From Gorsachius magnificus (Eukaryota; Chordata; Aves; Pelecaniformes; Ardeidae): a stretch of 64,000 nucleotides of DNA. Location: positions 1,110 through 65,109 of the forward strand of contig CM067095.1 in the NCBI GenBank assembly GCA_034008185.1. The letters are read 5' to 3'. The notes under the pieces were generated by a model. That model had not been told where the DNA came from, did no database searches, and saw nothing but the letters and a program-made list of their open reading frames with translations. This document shows positions 49,557-62,848 of the stretch, piece by piece (position 1 is the first letter of the stretch; each line of letters starts with the position of its first letter). Both the position numbers and the translations under genes were made by a program.

Positions 49557-50353
49557 AGACACAGCAAAGCCAGGCAGCATGAGATTTGTAGTTCAGCTAA
49601 GAGGATAGTGTATTTAATGACTAGATAAATCATTCTCTACTTTGATTTCTAACTTGCTGAGTATTAGGAAGCTAGGAAAACAAACAAAAATGGGAGAAAA
49701 TATGAGCAAGGCAGGAGAATACTGACCTGTAAGTTTTATTCTGAAAGTGTAAATACCTTAGTAGCAAATCACAGTATCGTGATTATACTCTAATGAAGGA
49801 GGACCCTTTCCAAGGCAATTCAGGCGAGAGAAAAAAATGCCTAAGAATTTTTCTAAATCAAGATGTAAATGTTTGCAAGATCCACGCTTACAAAATCTTT
49901 CACTTTATGAAGTACAGATATTCACAACTTCAGTTAAACTGGCATGATTTTGGGTAGTATGCTGATAAGTGGCCAACTGATAACATAATCTAATTTAATT
50001 TTTGGAAAATGAAGACGTTACAGACTCATCCTAATGAGTAAAACACAGGGAGAGTAAAAAATGTAGTATGCGTATTCAGAAAATGCACGTTAATTGTATT
50101 AACCGCTCTTCAGACCTATCTATCTTATCCATTGTCTAGGAAAGTAATAAAATCATAATCTCTTCAATAGATGTTTGACTTTGAGCGAAAACTTAAGTCC
50201 CAGACAGCATCTTTAGTTGCCTGAACAATGCAGGAAACATGTTTGTGAAAGGAAATGTGGTCTCTTGGGGATGGGATGAAGGGTGACGGAAGAACAACCA
50301 AACACCAAACCTACATGCATTCTTTCTCTTTTTCCATTTCCATTTCTTCCCAG
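49557..50353. other. Sequence before KREMEN1 exon 2
   Basis: About 800 bases of AT-rich intron-like sequence ending in the pyrimidine tract and CTTCCCAG acceptor of exon 2. Nothing else seen. Confidence 0.6.
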
Positions 50354-50516
50354 AATGTTACACAGCAAATGGGGCTGACTATCGTGGCACTCAGAACCAG
50401 ACCTCCCAATATGCAGGGAAACCTTGTCTTTTTTGGAATGAGACCTTTGAGCATCCTTATAATACTCTGAAATATCCCAATGGGGAAGGAGGGCTTGGAG
50501 AGCATAACTACTGCAG
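50354..50516 (+). CDS. KREMEN1: KREMEN1 exon 2: kringle domain, first part
   Basis: It codes CYTANGADYRGTQNQTSQYA, GKPCLFWNETF and on to NYC. It enters in phase 1 (a G from exon 1 completes GAA, Glu). NQT and NET are potential glycosylation sites. Donor TGCAG/GTAAGA. Confidence 0.95.
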
Positions 50517-53500
50517 GTAAGAAATGTCTTATTGCTACTAACATTGCCTGTATAACCAGTGTTACTTTAAACAGTTGACACAAAATTAGGAAACTTCCTG
50601 TCATACAGTGAAGAATGTCAGAACCATGGATATCTAACAGGTTTTGTTTTATCCTGTAATCAGTACCCTGGATCTACAAGCACCATTAGTAGAATAACTG
50701 TTTCAACCCAGCTCTCACCAAAGTCAATATCATATATGCAATCTATAATTTGGCATGATGGAGAAAGACTAGAGGTTACTTAAATGAAAAGGTGGAGATG
50801 ATAAAAAAATTGATCCAGGTCAGAAATATAGAAGCACCAGTGAATGTCTGTAGGAGTCTCTGCAACATTATGGTTTTTAACCTCAGCCACAAGCCTGGGT
50901 CTGTTATACACTATGTTTCCAAGTTTTGTGCTAATGAAAGTTATGTAGTCACTAAAAATTCTCCGTGAGCATAAGCTGTTCAGTGACTTAGAGTTGTTAT
51001 TTGAATTTGGAAGCTCAACTGTCAATGGTTACAATACCAGCTCACACCCTAGCAGATCCACTTTCATTTCCTCGCCTTCTAGAAAAGTCCTGCATAACTA
51101 TGGATAGAACTGAGAATGAAACTTAAATAAGAACTTCAGAATTTAGGAGCCAAATAAGAACCTCAGTTCAGAGATGTTTAGGCTCTGCAGGCTTTTTTCA
51201 GCCTGCAACACTTCACTTCCTGCTGTTGTGCATCAGGAAGTTACATGCACTGCTTGCCTTTGCAAGACTGACCAGCTAAGTTTTTATGCCCATCTATACT
51301 TGCTATGGAAATCGGTGGGGAATAACCTGATAGATACATTTCTTAAACAGTGATAATCATCAGCTCATCTAGGATGCGTACAAAGTTGAGTAGTATCTCT
51401 TACTCACTGGGGACAGAGATGTTTAAACCAAGAGATTAAGAATTGAGTTACCTGGGGGATAGCAAGACGACCTCTAATGGCTCCTTTCTGAGAAGGTTCA
51501 AACCACACCTCAGTTGTCCTGGAAGATGCTTTTACGTAGCAGGTTATAGGCTTTGTAGGGTAGAGCTTATACACTTGCCACCTTCATGTTGAAATCATTT
51601 CACTGTAAGCAATACAAATCAGGATAAACAAGGCAAAGTTAATATGCAGTTCAGCGCATTTGCTATGTCATGGACATAGGGTCCTGGTTCTTGATCCAAG
51701 AACTTTCTCATATTTAATCAGAAATAGACATTCAAGAAAATGTGACGGAGCCGGAGCCAGAGCCAGGCAGTTAATTGAGAGTAAGTAAGAAAGCACAGGA
51801 GAGAGGTCTTGTAACACGCAGCAGACAGATGAGCACGTTGATGAAAGGAGTCAGTGGCATTTCCAGCGTATTGATGACTTGGGAGGATATTTCTCATTGG
51901 AGAACATCGGTGAAGGACAGGGAGGAAAAATACTTACTCGGGGTCTTTTCCAGTGGCTGCAGCAGTGCTTCAAAATAACACTGTTCAATGTATTGCGCCA
52001 GTAGACTATGTTTTCAGCCATAGAAGGAGAAAGCATTATTGCCAAGTTCTGAAATTACTCTCTTTTGAATCAGTTCAGCATCTTACAGGAGCAAAGAAAA
52101 ATACACCACCTACAAGAGAAACTCCATAGAAGTTGGGCATTCTCTTCAGAAAATGGCCTGGAAAACAAAAAAACCCATCAAGCTGTCTAGTATCAGATCA
52201 GTATGTGAGCACTTGAAGGACTGTCTTTCCATCAAAAACATTTCACACCAACTTCACAGCCTTCCTCAGTCCACCACCACCAAATGCATAATGATTCTCA
52301 TGTAGAGAGCTGTGTCTCTCAGTGTGCATACTAATACAGAGCTATAAAAAGGCTAGCAACCCCTGAATCATCTCTGATGCAAATAGCAGAATGAAGAAAG
52401 TAATTTTGATTGTTGGTGTGTGGCAATATCCTAAGTAGACTGTATCTACAAGGTCTTGCTTTTGGCAGTCATCTCTGGCTAATACTTAGGTTAGTACAAA
52501 GCAAAACATGTACAAGCTATGCAAAAATGTGCCTAACAAACTGAATGTTTATGCAGGTATTCAAATAATCCTTACTAGAGTCTCACTTTACTTAGCAAAT
52601 GAGGCAAGTAGCCTATAATCTAGTATGTAAGCCTGAGAAATTACTTGAACACCAAATAGAGCTTTTTAACCTCAGTCTGCTAGGTGTTAGATTATCCTCT
52701 TTGAGATGGAGTTTGACTGGAAGGTTAGCCGTTTCCTTCCTTATGCTTAGCCCAGGAATATTCTCACAGGTGTATGGAATGATGATCCTAACTAACGAAT
52801 GCTTTTTAACTTCACATTCTGTTGAAAAAAATCTTGGAAAGTCTCTGTTTCAAGAGTGTCAGAGCATATCTTCAGCATGCAAATCTTGTCAAGGCCTTGT
52901 CAGTGAAGATACAGCTGGTTTAGCTCCCTTCTCTGCCATTCATTTGCTTGGTGACAATGAACGAGTTGATCTTCCCTTCTCTGAGGCTACACATATCTCA
53001 CAAGGCTTTTTAAAGGCATAATACATTGCTTTGAGGCTCAATTTCAGGGACAACATTTGAATAATCTAATTTTACACTTAAAGCATTAATCAGAAGCATG
53101 TTATCTCTCCATGGGTGGTCCTTACTTGGAATACTTTGTTTACTGCAAGACACCCTGTTAAGATGGAAATGCCTCATAATGTTCCACTAAACCTCATTTC
53201 AGCCATAATAAAATTATGCAGACTGAAGTTTTTGGAGATTTTGAAAGACGCTGAATTGGTTTCTAACTGTATGCACTTCTGAGGTTCAAGGCAAAGATTT
53301 CTGAAGAGATTAATAACATTTCTCTGCAATTTCCTTGTATTTTAAGGCATTTATATGTGGAGCGCCATTACCATGATTCTATTACAGACATCTGATTTGT
53401 CGTGCAGGTGTAACTCAAAAATTGCCTGTAACTGTGAAAACAATGAAAATTGTGTTATTTCAAGTGCAAGATTTCCTTGATCTTAGGCTTCTACTTTCTT

Positions 53501-56500
53501 TAGCCACTGGAAGCTCTGCCATTACACCTAAATTCCTAGCACACTAGTCTTTGGCTTTCCTTCGTCCACTACTTTTACTAGTCTGTTTGAAAGCGTAAGT
53601 AGCAGCATTTTAGTCAGCTAAGCTGAATTCACTCACCAATTGTCTTCAGCGTTCTGTTACTTGACAAAAAAACATCCCCAGAAATTCTAAAATTGGATCT
53701 CCTACAAAGAGTTGTTAACATGCCCAAATGACAACATGCAGCTGAACTGACACTTCAGTGTAAGGGGGGTGTCTCCTTAATAGAGTTCATGCCAAAGTAC
53801 ATAATAAAAAGATTGCAGTTGGCCCTAGTTACAAGAAAAGGTCATATTTCAACCTGACTGTCCAAAATAACAATTTATTCTCTTAAACTGATCTTTGCAA
53901 TGTGAATAGTTTTTCAAGGTGTACATAGAAAATAATTTAAATAACCTAAGGACTAATTAGGTATGCATTTGCAAATGACGCTATGCAACAGCAAAGTATA
54001 ATCATGAGCACATAAGGAATTATCTCATCCATCAATATATCAGATCACCGGAACAGATTTATTCAGCTTTACTGAAGGGGAAGAAAAGACCTCAGTCTTT
54101 CCCAGAAGACCTTATCAGATAAATGTTTTTTTGTCATCATACATACAGAAAGTTGGAGTCCGGGCTATTTTGTACCAAGGCAAAAATCAAGTTTAGAAGT
54201 CTAAGGAACCTGTACACAGGATGTAGGGCTGAAAATCTTCCTCTCTCTCAATACTGTCCAGAAATAGCTCTGCACCTTTTAGACTTAGAGGAAAAAGAAG
54301 TTATGTTTTAGACATTACTAGCATTTTATGCTTTCTGTGTACTGTAATAATCAAAGTTATTTGAACTTCCTGACCACTTCTGCATTTTTCTTGGTATGTA
54401 AGTCCAACAGGTTAAATATTCAATAGGTATTAGAGTAAAAATTGTGACGAAACTGAAGCTTAATAAGATTTATTTTTATGTGGTTTTTGAAAATATTTGA
54501 TGAATTTTCATTCACTCTCTTGATTTTTCTCTTTCAGGAACCCTGATGGAGATGTAAGCCCATGGTGCTACATTGCAGAGCATGAGGATGGAATATATTG
54601 GAAATACTGTGAGATTCCATCCTGCCGAAGTAAGAGCACCATGCAATTTTTTTACATCGCATCTCTGTTGAACACTGGCAGTTATACAACAGTGGGTAGT
54701 GATTTTCAGACAGAAACTAGGATAAGGCCAATCAACTTATTTTCATTTGCAGACTAAGCAATATTTTAAATGGATCTCTAGAGTTAATGACAAGCTCACT
54801 GAATTGTTCCTCTATTGCTATCCTTTTCATCTCATCTCAGAATTACTGGATTATATTATTTACAAATAATACCAGAGAATCACTTAAAATTTATGAAGTA
54901 CTGCTAGTTTTTTAAATCCACAGAAATAAGTAATTCATTTATTTAAATCCAGAGGACAAAAATGAATAGGAAATTATTAGTTAATTTTGTTACAAGGTAT
55001 GTATGTGTCCATCATTTGCAATTGGCTTGTAAAATGAATGGCATCAGTTTAATGTGTATAACACATCATACACAGAAATAAAGACAGTATGAGAGGACAC
55101 AGGGAAAAGGTGGCTATTTGTTAAGTATATGGGAGCTCTGGTCTAGAATTCTGTTCCTTGCAGGTGCATATACTTAGCATCTGCGGTGAAACTACAAACT
55201 GGACTTTGCTTGATTGTTTTTAACAGATAATTCACAAACTATTCACCTGAAGCTTCCTTGCAGTGTTTAATATTTTTAATGTGTAATATTATTTACCTTG
55301 TCCAAAATGTGGAGGTTTTGTCACGATTTGTGTCAATATGGTCCAAAATTTTCATTCTTGAATCCTCCAGGAGAAACTCTCCTTAAAATATTAAAAAAAG
55401 ATTAAAAAGAGATTCCAGTTTTGCATGTTAACGAGCAACCATAACTACACATTTTATTAAGTCTAATCATGCCTTTACTTGTTTTCCTAACTTCATCTGT
55501 GCAAGTAGTCTCTATTTCTAAGGGATAACTTATGTGTATACTGTTAGGCATCAGAGCAGTTGCCCTTACGTAGACATACTTTCGATTGACAGAACTTTTG
55601 GTTGGTTGGTTTTGTTTTCTTACTTGAAGTTAAGAAAACAAAACCAAACAAAGAAAAATGGACCTAAAGTGATTTTTTTACTTTGTCTAGTTTTCTTTTT
55701 TTATGAATGTGAGCAAGTGATTCACATCTTCAAGCTAGGCAGACAAATACATAAGAAGTGTGACCTTAAGTTAGGTGACTTTTAACTAAATACAGAATAA
55801 GCAGTTCAATTTAAATAACACAAAATCATTCAACACTCCTATACTCATTGTTCAGATGACGTCTTACTCTTATTTTTCTGATATACCAGGTCCTATTTAG
55901 GAAACATGACCCTCCTAATTAAGAAATTCATCTTGGTCTAAAATGAAAGAATTTGCATTTTCTTTAAAGACCACAGATGTTAACAAATTCTCTGGATATG
56001 GAACTAGTAAAAAAGCTGAAAGGCAAATTCTCTCCACTCCATTTGTTCTACACAAAGGATCCTTTTAAAACCAGCCTCACTCATTTTCTCTGTGGTGGGG
56101 AGCAGAGGATTTAAACTTGGACACTTACTTGCACAGATAATCCAGACTTACATTTACAAAATGTCCTTTTGACCAGTAGCAGCTGCTTCAAGCATTGCAG
56201 TGAAACTGGATACTAGAAAAAGGAATTGCAGCAATTTAGAACAAACTGTACATTGCAAGCCCATCCAAGTCTTAATACAAACCTCATGGTTTATGAAGCT
56301 GTGTAAGTAAAAAAAAAAAAAAACAAACTTTTATTCTTTACCAGATTTTCTGTTTTCAGTAAGTATGATGCTAAATCATAGGACCATCAAAACCGACTTG
56401 TGAAGTGCATAATACAAAATTGGTTTTGTGATGGAGCAAGAAAGCAATTGTGTAAAGAAATCCTATTTGAAATCTTTAGAGAAGTAAAAAAATTGTCTTA

Positions 56501-59500
56501 TGTAAGCTGCTTTTCCATCATTATATTTACTACTAGAAAAGACTATCTGGGGCATAATTTACCTATAAAGTATACCCACATAGTACCACTACAATGCTAA
56601 CAACTTGAAGTGTCTTGATTGCCTAGAGAGATTTGCATGCAATGATTCACTGTAAAAATAATTAAGAATCTACAGTTAAGAATTCTTCATTATGATGATG
56701 ATTTCACATGATTATATCATGTGTCTTGTTCACTAGTATTTATCCATAACACTGAATGTTTCATTCAGAAATGTGTTCTGGCATTCTGCATGTGTAAACA
56801 CGCTGTACAGAATTTAGCAATGTTAGATGAGGATGGATGGGCATAATCAAAGACGACAGTGGTAGTTACCCCAGTAGGAGCTTAGTCTTTCTTTTTCTTC
56901 CTCTTGTCTTCTTAATGGCTTGTCTGCTTTGCAGATTGGAATGGACATAAACAAAATAAAAGTCAAGGCAGCAGCACTGAGTCCTGAGAGAGCATGTGCA
57001 TCTCGCATGGAGAATTCAGAACTGAGTACTTTAGATAGTTTGTTTGCAATGTTGCAGCTATTCCTGACTCTTTTGGTCTCTTTGTTAATGATGTTAGGTT
57101 GAAATTCAAAAGGAAATAACAACTTACGTTTCCAAAAGGTCAAAGAAGGAAAGGCTTGCTGTCTCACTTAATTTCATCTCCGTGTTAATGGCCTGCGTGA
57201 CTTTTACCGTAAACAGATCTCATTACTGGAATCATAGTTCCTGCGTGCAAGTATGTCATGTAATAAATTTGTTTGTTACTGAAATATTGATGAGGTGTTA
57301 AATGGCAGAGCCAGGTAAGTTATGCAGAGCTGTACTGATCACTCTGTAAGATTGCCCGTATGTATATTTTAACACAAGAACAAAGAGAGTAGCGTCTGCA
57401 ATTTGAGACAGTGTATTGCTGCATACTACCATTGCAAAAAGCTAGGAGGCTCTTGAAAGACAGCTAGATGAGCATAGCTAGAACATGGTTTTGAGCTCAA
57501 AAGTATTATCTCCATGTGTTAATACATGTGCCTTAATATGTAATAGCAGAAGCTCTGGTGTTTACCAGGACCTTGTTATGTCAGCTGCTGCTTAAAAGAA
57601 AAATAGCATGCTTGCACAAAAGAGGTGGCCTTTTAAGCACAAGAGAACAAATAGATACAAATGGGTGAAGACAATATAACAGTAAGACATCGCTGATTAG
57701 CATGAACAGTAATCACAGAACATTGACTACCTAATTTTTAATTTTTCTAAACATTAGCAATAAGACATAAGATTATGTTGAAAATTTTTAAAGGTGAGAG
57801 TAACGAAACAGTTGCTACCTATCTAGAAATACTTTTGATTCTTCATTGCTTTTTGTACATATAGATAGATATAGTTTTATACATACACATAGGGTTGTAG
57901 GATACCCTCGGCTGGAAGGGACTTCAGGCCATCATCTAGTCCAACCTCCTGCTCAAAGCAGGGCCAGCTCTGAGATCAGACCGAGCTATTCGGTTTGTCA
58001 GATCAGACCAAGTTTATCCAGTCAGGCCATGACAACCTCCAGGGATGCAGAGTGCACTCCCTCTCTGGACCCTTGTTCCCGTGCTTGACTGCCAGCACGG
58101 TGAAAAGATTGTCCTTCTATCCAATCTGAACATCTCATGTTTCAACTTAAGCTCCTTACCTCCTTGCCCAAAATGCATCACTGTGAAGATCCTGGCTCCA
58201 TCATTGTGACAACCTCCATGTAGGTATTGCAAAGCTGCTAGGGGGTGCCCCTGAAGCCGCCTCTTCTGCAGGCTGGACAAGCCCCAGTCCCTCAGCCTCT
58301 TCTCACAGGGTGAGTGCTCCAGCCCTCTGAGCATCTTGGCTCTCTGCTGAACGCGCTCCAGTCAGTCAGTGCCTTTCTTGCACAGGTGGGCCCAAAACTG
58401 GACATAGCAGTCTTGATGTGGTCCTAACAAGTGCTGAGTAGAGGAACAATCACTTCCCTTGATCTCTGGCTATGTTCATCTTATTACAGGCCTGTTGGCT
58501 ACCTTTGCTGCCCGGCCCGCTCCTGGCTCATGTTCAGCTCCCTATCAGGACCTCCAGGTCCTTTTCTGTAGAGCTGCTCCACATACATAATGTACACTGT
58601 CTTGTTTTAGATTTATGTTGAGTGGCTCCCTATGCATACATCCTGATTCAGTTTAATACAGTACGAATGAGGAGCATATTATTCTAATATACTAAAAACG
58701 TTATTGAAAAAGCAGTAATTTGTGATCATAGAATCACAGAATGGTTTGGGGTGGAAGGGACCTTAAAGATCATCCAGTTCCAACCACCCTGCCATAGACT
58801 AGGTTGCTCAAAGCCCCATCCAGCCTGGCCTTGAACGCTACCAGGGATGGGGCATCAACAACTTCTCTGGGCAACCTGCTCCAGTGTCTCATCGCCCTCA
58901 GAGTGCAGAATTTCTTCCTTGTATCTAATCTAAATCTACCCACTTTCAGTTTAAAGCTATTACCCCTTGTCCTATCACTACATGCCCTTGTATAAAGTCC
59001 TTCCCCAGCTTTCCTGTAGGCCCATTCAGGTACTGGAAGGCTGCTATAAGACCTCCCCAGAGCCTTCTCTTCTCCAGGCTGAACAACCCCCAAACTCTCA
59101 GCCTGTCTTCATAGGAGAGGTGCTCCAGCCCTCTGAGCATTTTTGTGATCTCCTCTGGACCCACTCCAACAGGTCCATGGCCGCCTTCTACTGGGGCCCC
59201 CAGAGCTGAACACAGTGCTGCAGGTGGGGTCTCACGAGAGCATAGTAGAGGGGGGAGAATCACATCCCTTGACCTGCTGGTCACGCTTCTTTTGATGCAG
59301 CCCAGGGTATGGTCGGCTTTCTGGGCTGCAGGCACACATCACTGTGGATCTGATATAAAAGCAGTGTTTGCCAATTAGGTCTTCTGCAACTGAGATTACA
59401 AATGATCTCCCCTATGCTATTATGCTTATACTATATGCTCTGATTACCCTTCAGCAGAAACAGAGAGGTGTCTCAGGTTTAGGACCAGCCCATCAGCAGC

Positions 59501-62500
59501 CATAGGAAGAACTGGCATATCAGAAATCATATATGCATGTACAGGTGTCTTTTTTGTGTGTGTGTGTTGTCCCAGTTCAGAAGAGCATTTAAGCATATAT
59601 TTGATGTGGGACTACTGAAGTGCTTTTAGCTTTTATCCTTGGGCTCATGTAGTTTGTTGCTTTGCTATCAAAGTCATTTGAAGAGCTGGGCACTGGCATG
59701 GAAATTGCTGTTCACTGTTGGGCTACATTGATACTTCTCCTGTTTATTCCGAGTCACATGACACTAGTTTTGTTTGCTAGATACAAGACAGTTAAAACAC
59801 TGCTGGGACACCAATGAGACTACGTAGCTTTAGGATGTACCCAAATGATTTAGTTACAAAATGTAAGAAGTTTTCAAATTACTCAGTCTGGTTTCTTAGC
59901 ATGGAACATATTGATGTACCAAACCTCTGGAGAGGTTGAAGGGTCTCACCAATAAAGCTACTTTAAAAAAATAATATACACACACACACACACACGTACA
60001 CATATAAAAATACGGTTTTAGGAAATCCCAGGTCTCCTAGGAAAATAAGCTAGGTTGGTCAACTAGGCAGCTTTTTCAGGGCAGTGAAATCATGCACTGT
60101 ACGAAACCCTGAGCTCTCTGAGAGTTATCTGCCCAGCTGTGCTCAGCTGGGGTGGGGCTGCAAATGGGGATTTCCAAAGGTATGTTAAATCAGGCTGTAA
60201 CTTGAAGTCTCAGTACTTATACGCATGTTGCTGCAGGGCACATCAAAGCCATAACTCCATGCAAGCATTTATAATTAAAATGGTATCATTCTTAGGAAAC
60301 AAGATTATTTTATGAACAATATTTGAAGCAATATTATCTAATTATTCAAAAAATATACATACTTGAATTTGCTTCCCAACTTCATTAATTCTGCTTTAGA
60401 ATATTACAATCATAGTCCTTAAGAGTATAATCATATACATGCCAGTATATTTGCTGGTCACTAATAGATATGCTAACCCTCTTCCTCAAAATGAGGAAGC
60501 TGCCTTAGGCAACATAGCCTAAGTCTGGGAGCAAGTTCTCAGACAGCCCTGTTAACTGTTCCAGATGTCAGGATGATTTAGATTTTAACGGTAAGCTGAC
60601 ACCAGTTTACAAGGTCAGTATATAATATTGCAAAAGAATAGGGTTGAGACCATCTTTGTTAGAATTAGACAAATAGAAGTTCTGAATTCAAGGCATTATT
60701 TCGATGGCTGTTGCACATGGACATGCATAAGAAATCCCAGAAATGGGCCTTCCAGAATCTAGTGAAGAGGTACTTTCAGGACTAATGTACAAGACTGCTC
60801 AGTACAAAAAGCATCATTGCATTCTTAGTGTATTTATGTTAAAGGTCAATAATATAGAAGCGGTTTACTAACGCACAGGTTATCTGATAAAGAAAAGGGC
60901 CACCTGTACAAGAGATGGCTAGTTCAAAAGGAGTGCCAAAACAGCTAATCCACATGCTATCAGGCATTAGAGGCTGCAAAACCCCAAACCCAGCATTTCC
61001 TCCCTCCCAAAAAAAAATATTGGTAAGTCAAAAACCTGAAACAGTGCTGTACCACAAGCTGTTAACAAAAGAGAGTTCAGAGTTTACTGGGTACTCACAC
61101 AGTTCTCCGACTGCATCACGTTATACAGAGCTGTGGAGGTCAGGTAGACGAAAGATAATCCTTGACAATCTGGCACAGGGATAAAAATTATCTGACCACA
61201 GAGCTGGTAATAGATTTAATTCCAAGTATGTGAGCAGATGCGACAAGTAGGTGAGGGATAATTTTATGCCATCAACACAGCACTATATTGTACCTCACAT
61301 CCTCTCTCTAGTAGTCATGGCTAAATTCCAGTGCTTTGATGAAAAGTGCAAAAAGAAAACAAAACAAAAACAGAGGACAAATTATGCACTGAAGGTGGAA
61401 AAATCTTTCTGACCTCCCATAGTGACCAAGGAGCCTTGAAATGTTGTATTAATACAATAGAAATATATGTTTCTTTAAAAAAGTAATATTGCTTACTTTG
61501 AATGTCTTTGTACATACCATAAAATATACTTTGAATTCATATCAGAATTATGAGGTTTAAATATTAGGAAATCCCCCTATGTAAGTATATAAGAATGTAA
61601 GTCCCTCCCATAAAACTTGCCAAACTCCATCCTAAACCGGTTCAGGTTCCCTTCCTCAAATACCCTGTTTAGAAAATGTCTAAAACTTCATTGTTTTGAA
61701 GATCAGACAGAAATCACATTGTTTAATTTGCATTGTTAGAATATGCATGATCATGATCAAAAAAACCCACAAAACCTCTGAACCCACTTAATACTTTTTT
61801 TTTTTGGGTCTCTATCAGGAGAAATGAGTCAGTTATTTATCTTGTCTGTATTACTGCAGCTTACAGAAACCAACTACAGAGTATTGCAGGTATATTGCTA
61901 AGAAGATATGATGCTATTTCACCACCTGTCATTTATCCCTGGGTATGTTTGGAAAATATGACAAGCATCTAGCATAGAGTAGCATTTCCTATACTGTGAA
62001 ATCAAGACCAGAACATACAGAGAGCTGCTTAGTAACCAGATAGTGCATGGAGTAGTCTGTGTCTTGGGTGTTTCCAGGCACACCTTTAGAATGACTGTTT
62101 GTTATTTTTCCCAGTGCCGGGGAATCTAGGGTGTTACAAGGACCATGGAGAGCCACCATCTTTGACTGGCACCAGTGAGACCTCCAATAAACTTACTATC
62201 CAAACATGCATCAGTTCCTGCCGAAGTCAACAATTTAAGGTGATTTTTTTGACATACATTTACAAAATGTTTTCAAAGACAAAAGATGGCCATATGCCTA
62301 GAGTTCTCTATCATATTTCTCCCCGCACTTTTTTTTTTACCTTTTGGAGATCTAAGATCTCGCTTCCACTCCAGGGGACCTAGCCCTCTCTCTGCATGCA
62401 GAGCAATCTGGGCAAATGACCAGTTAATAACACCAGGATGCCAGGAGAAAGTATGCTTGCTGACTGCAGTTATGAGTGATAGGGTGCCCTCATTGCCCTC

Positions 62501-62848
62501 CATTCCATCTTTCTCACTAGTCTTAAGTAGTATTCTGACAGCTCAAACAAAACCAGTTTGTGGTGGGACCTCTGACTAATCATACTTCTCCAAAACACAC
62601 ATATTCTGCTGCCAGCTTTCTTGCTCATACAACCTCCTGCTGTCACTCCTTTAAGTACTATCCCTACCTTCCTTATGCATCTTTGTTGTCAAAGTTTGCA
62701 GGCATGGAATCAGGTTATGCTTGTTTCTGTGGAAATAATCCTGACTACTGGAGATACGGGGAAGCAGCCAGTACAGAATGCAACAGTGTTTGCTTTGGAG
62801 ACCATACTCAGCCTTGCGGTGGGGATGGCAGAGTCATTCTTTTTGACA
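50354..62848 (+). CDS. KREMEN1: Kringle-containing transmembrane protein 1, exons 2-5 (partial gene)
   Basis: KREMEN1 is a single-pass membrane receptor for Dickkopf proteins. With DKK1 it removes LRP5/6 from the surface and so dampens canonical Wnt signalling. Exons 50354-50516, 54538-54629, 62115-62239 and 62695-62848 join with consistent phases (1, 2, 1, 0, 1). They code the kringle domain with all six cysteines and most of the WSC domain. Stretches such as KYPNGEGGLGEHNYCRNPDG, TSNKLTIQTCIS and GMESGYACFCGNNPDYW are near-identical to the human protein. The CUB domain, transmembrane segment and tail lie beyond 64000. The signal-peptide exon must end in phase 1 and was not found; the CpG island at 36.65-38.0 kb is the likely place. 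Confidence 0.95.
50517..54537 (+). other. KREMEN1 intron 2
   Basis: 4.0 kb, AT-rich. A 140-codon plus-strand frame at 52599-53021 lacks recognisable motifs or splice support. No known repeat stands out. Confidence 0.7.
54538..54629 (+). CDS. KREMEN1: KREMEN1 exon 3: kringle domain, second part
   Basis: It codes NPDGDVSPWCYIAEHEDGIY and WKYCEIPSCR, closing the kringle. Acceptor CTTTCAG, donor CGAA/GTAAGA, phase 1. Confidence 0.95.
57889..58670 (-). mobile_element. CR1 LINE 3' part, minus orientation
   Basis: Begins GGTTGTAGGATACCCTCGGC, then GAAGGGACTTCAGGCCATCA and CCAACCTCCTGCTCAAAGCA. Further in are CR1 3' pieces CAGCCTCTTCTCACAGGGTG and GAGCATCTTGGCTCTCTGCT. All frames are broken. Confidence 0.85.
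58725..59345 (-). mobile_element. CR1 LINE 3' part, second copy, minus orientation
   Basis: Begins ATCATAGAATCACAGAATGG, then GGAAGGGACCTTAAAGATCA, CAACTTCTCTGGGCAACCTG, GCTGAACAACCCCAAACTCT and CAGCCCAGGGTATGGTCGGC. It is a separate insertion from its neighbour, since it has its own 3' tail and a different CR1 subtype sequence. Confidence 0.88.
59979..59995. repeat. Short CA microsatellite
   Basis: About eight CA units in KREMEN1 intron 3, next to an A-rich stretch. Confidence 0.8.
62115..62239 (+). CDS. KREMEN1: KREMEN1 exon 4: WSC domain, first part
   Basis: It codes MPGNLGCYKDHGEPPSLTG and SNKLTIQTCISSCRSQQFK, the opening of the WSC domain. Acceptor TTTTCCCAG, donor AAG/GTGATT, phase 0. 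Confidence 0.95.
62240..62694 (+). other. KREMEN1 intron 4
   Basis: 455 bases, GTGATT to TGTCAAAG. Open frames that run through it are chance extensions of exon 5. Confidence 0.75.
62695..62848 (+). CDS. KREMEN1: KREMEN1 exon 5: WSC domain, second part
   Basis: It codes FAGMESGYACFCGNNPDYWR, EAASTECNSVCFGDHTQPC and GGDGRVILFD, completing the WSC cysteine pattern. Donor GACA/GTAAGT, phase 1, which fits the Thr that starts the next human exon. Confidence 0.95.

Larger units (their letters stand above)
54630..62114 (+). other. KREMEN1 intron 3
   Basis: 7.5 kb, AT-rich. It holds two minus-oriented CR1 fragments (57889-58670 and 58725-59345), a short CA repeat (59979-59995) and A/T runs. No other gene is recognised. 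Confidence 0.75.

Noticed and set aside
48767..49633. Several frames of 143-182 codons
   Set aside because: They are frames of the CR1 3' UTR and its complement, which is GC-rich and free of stops by composition.
52599..53021. 140-codon plus-strand frame in KREMEN1 intron 2
   Set aside because: No signal, domain, promoter or splice evidence, and no family recognised; probably a chance frame.
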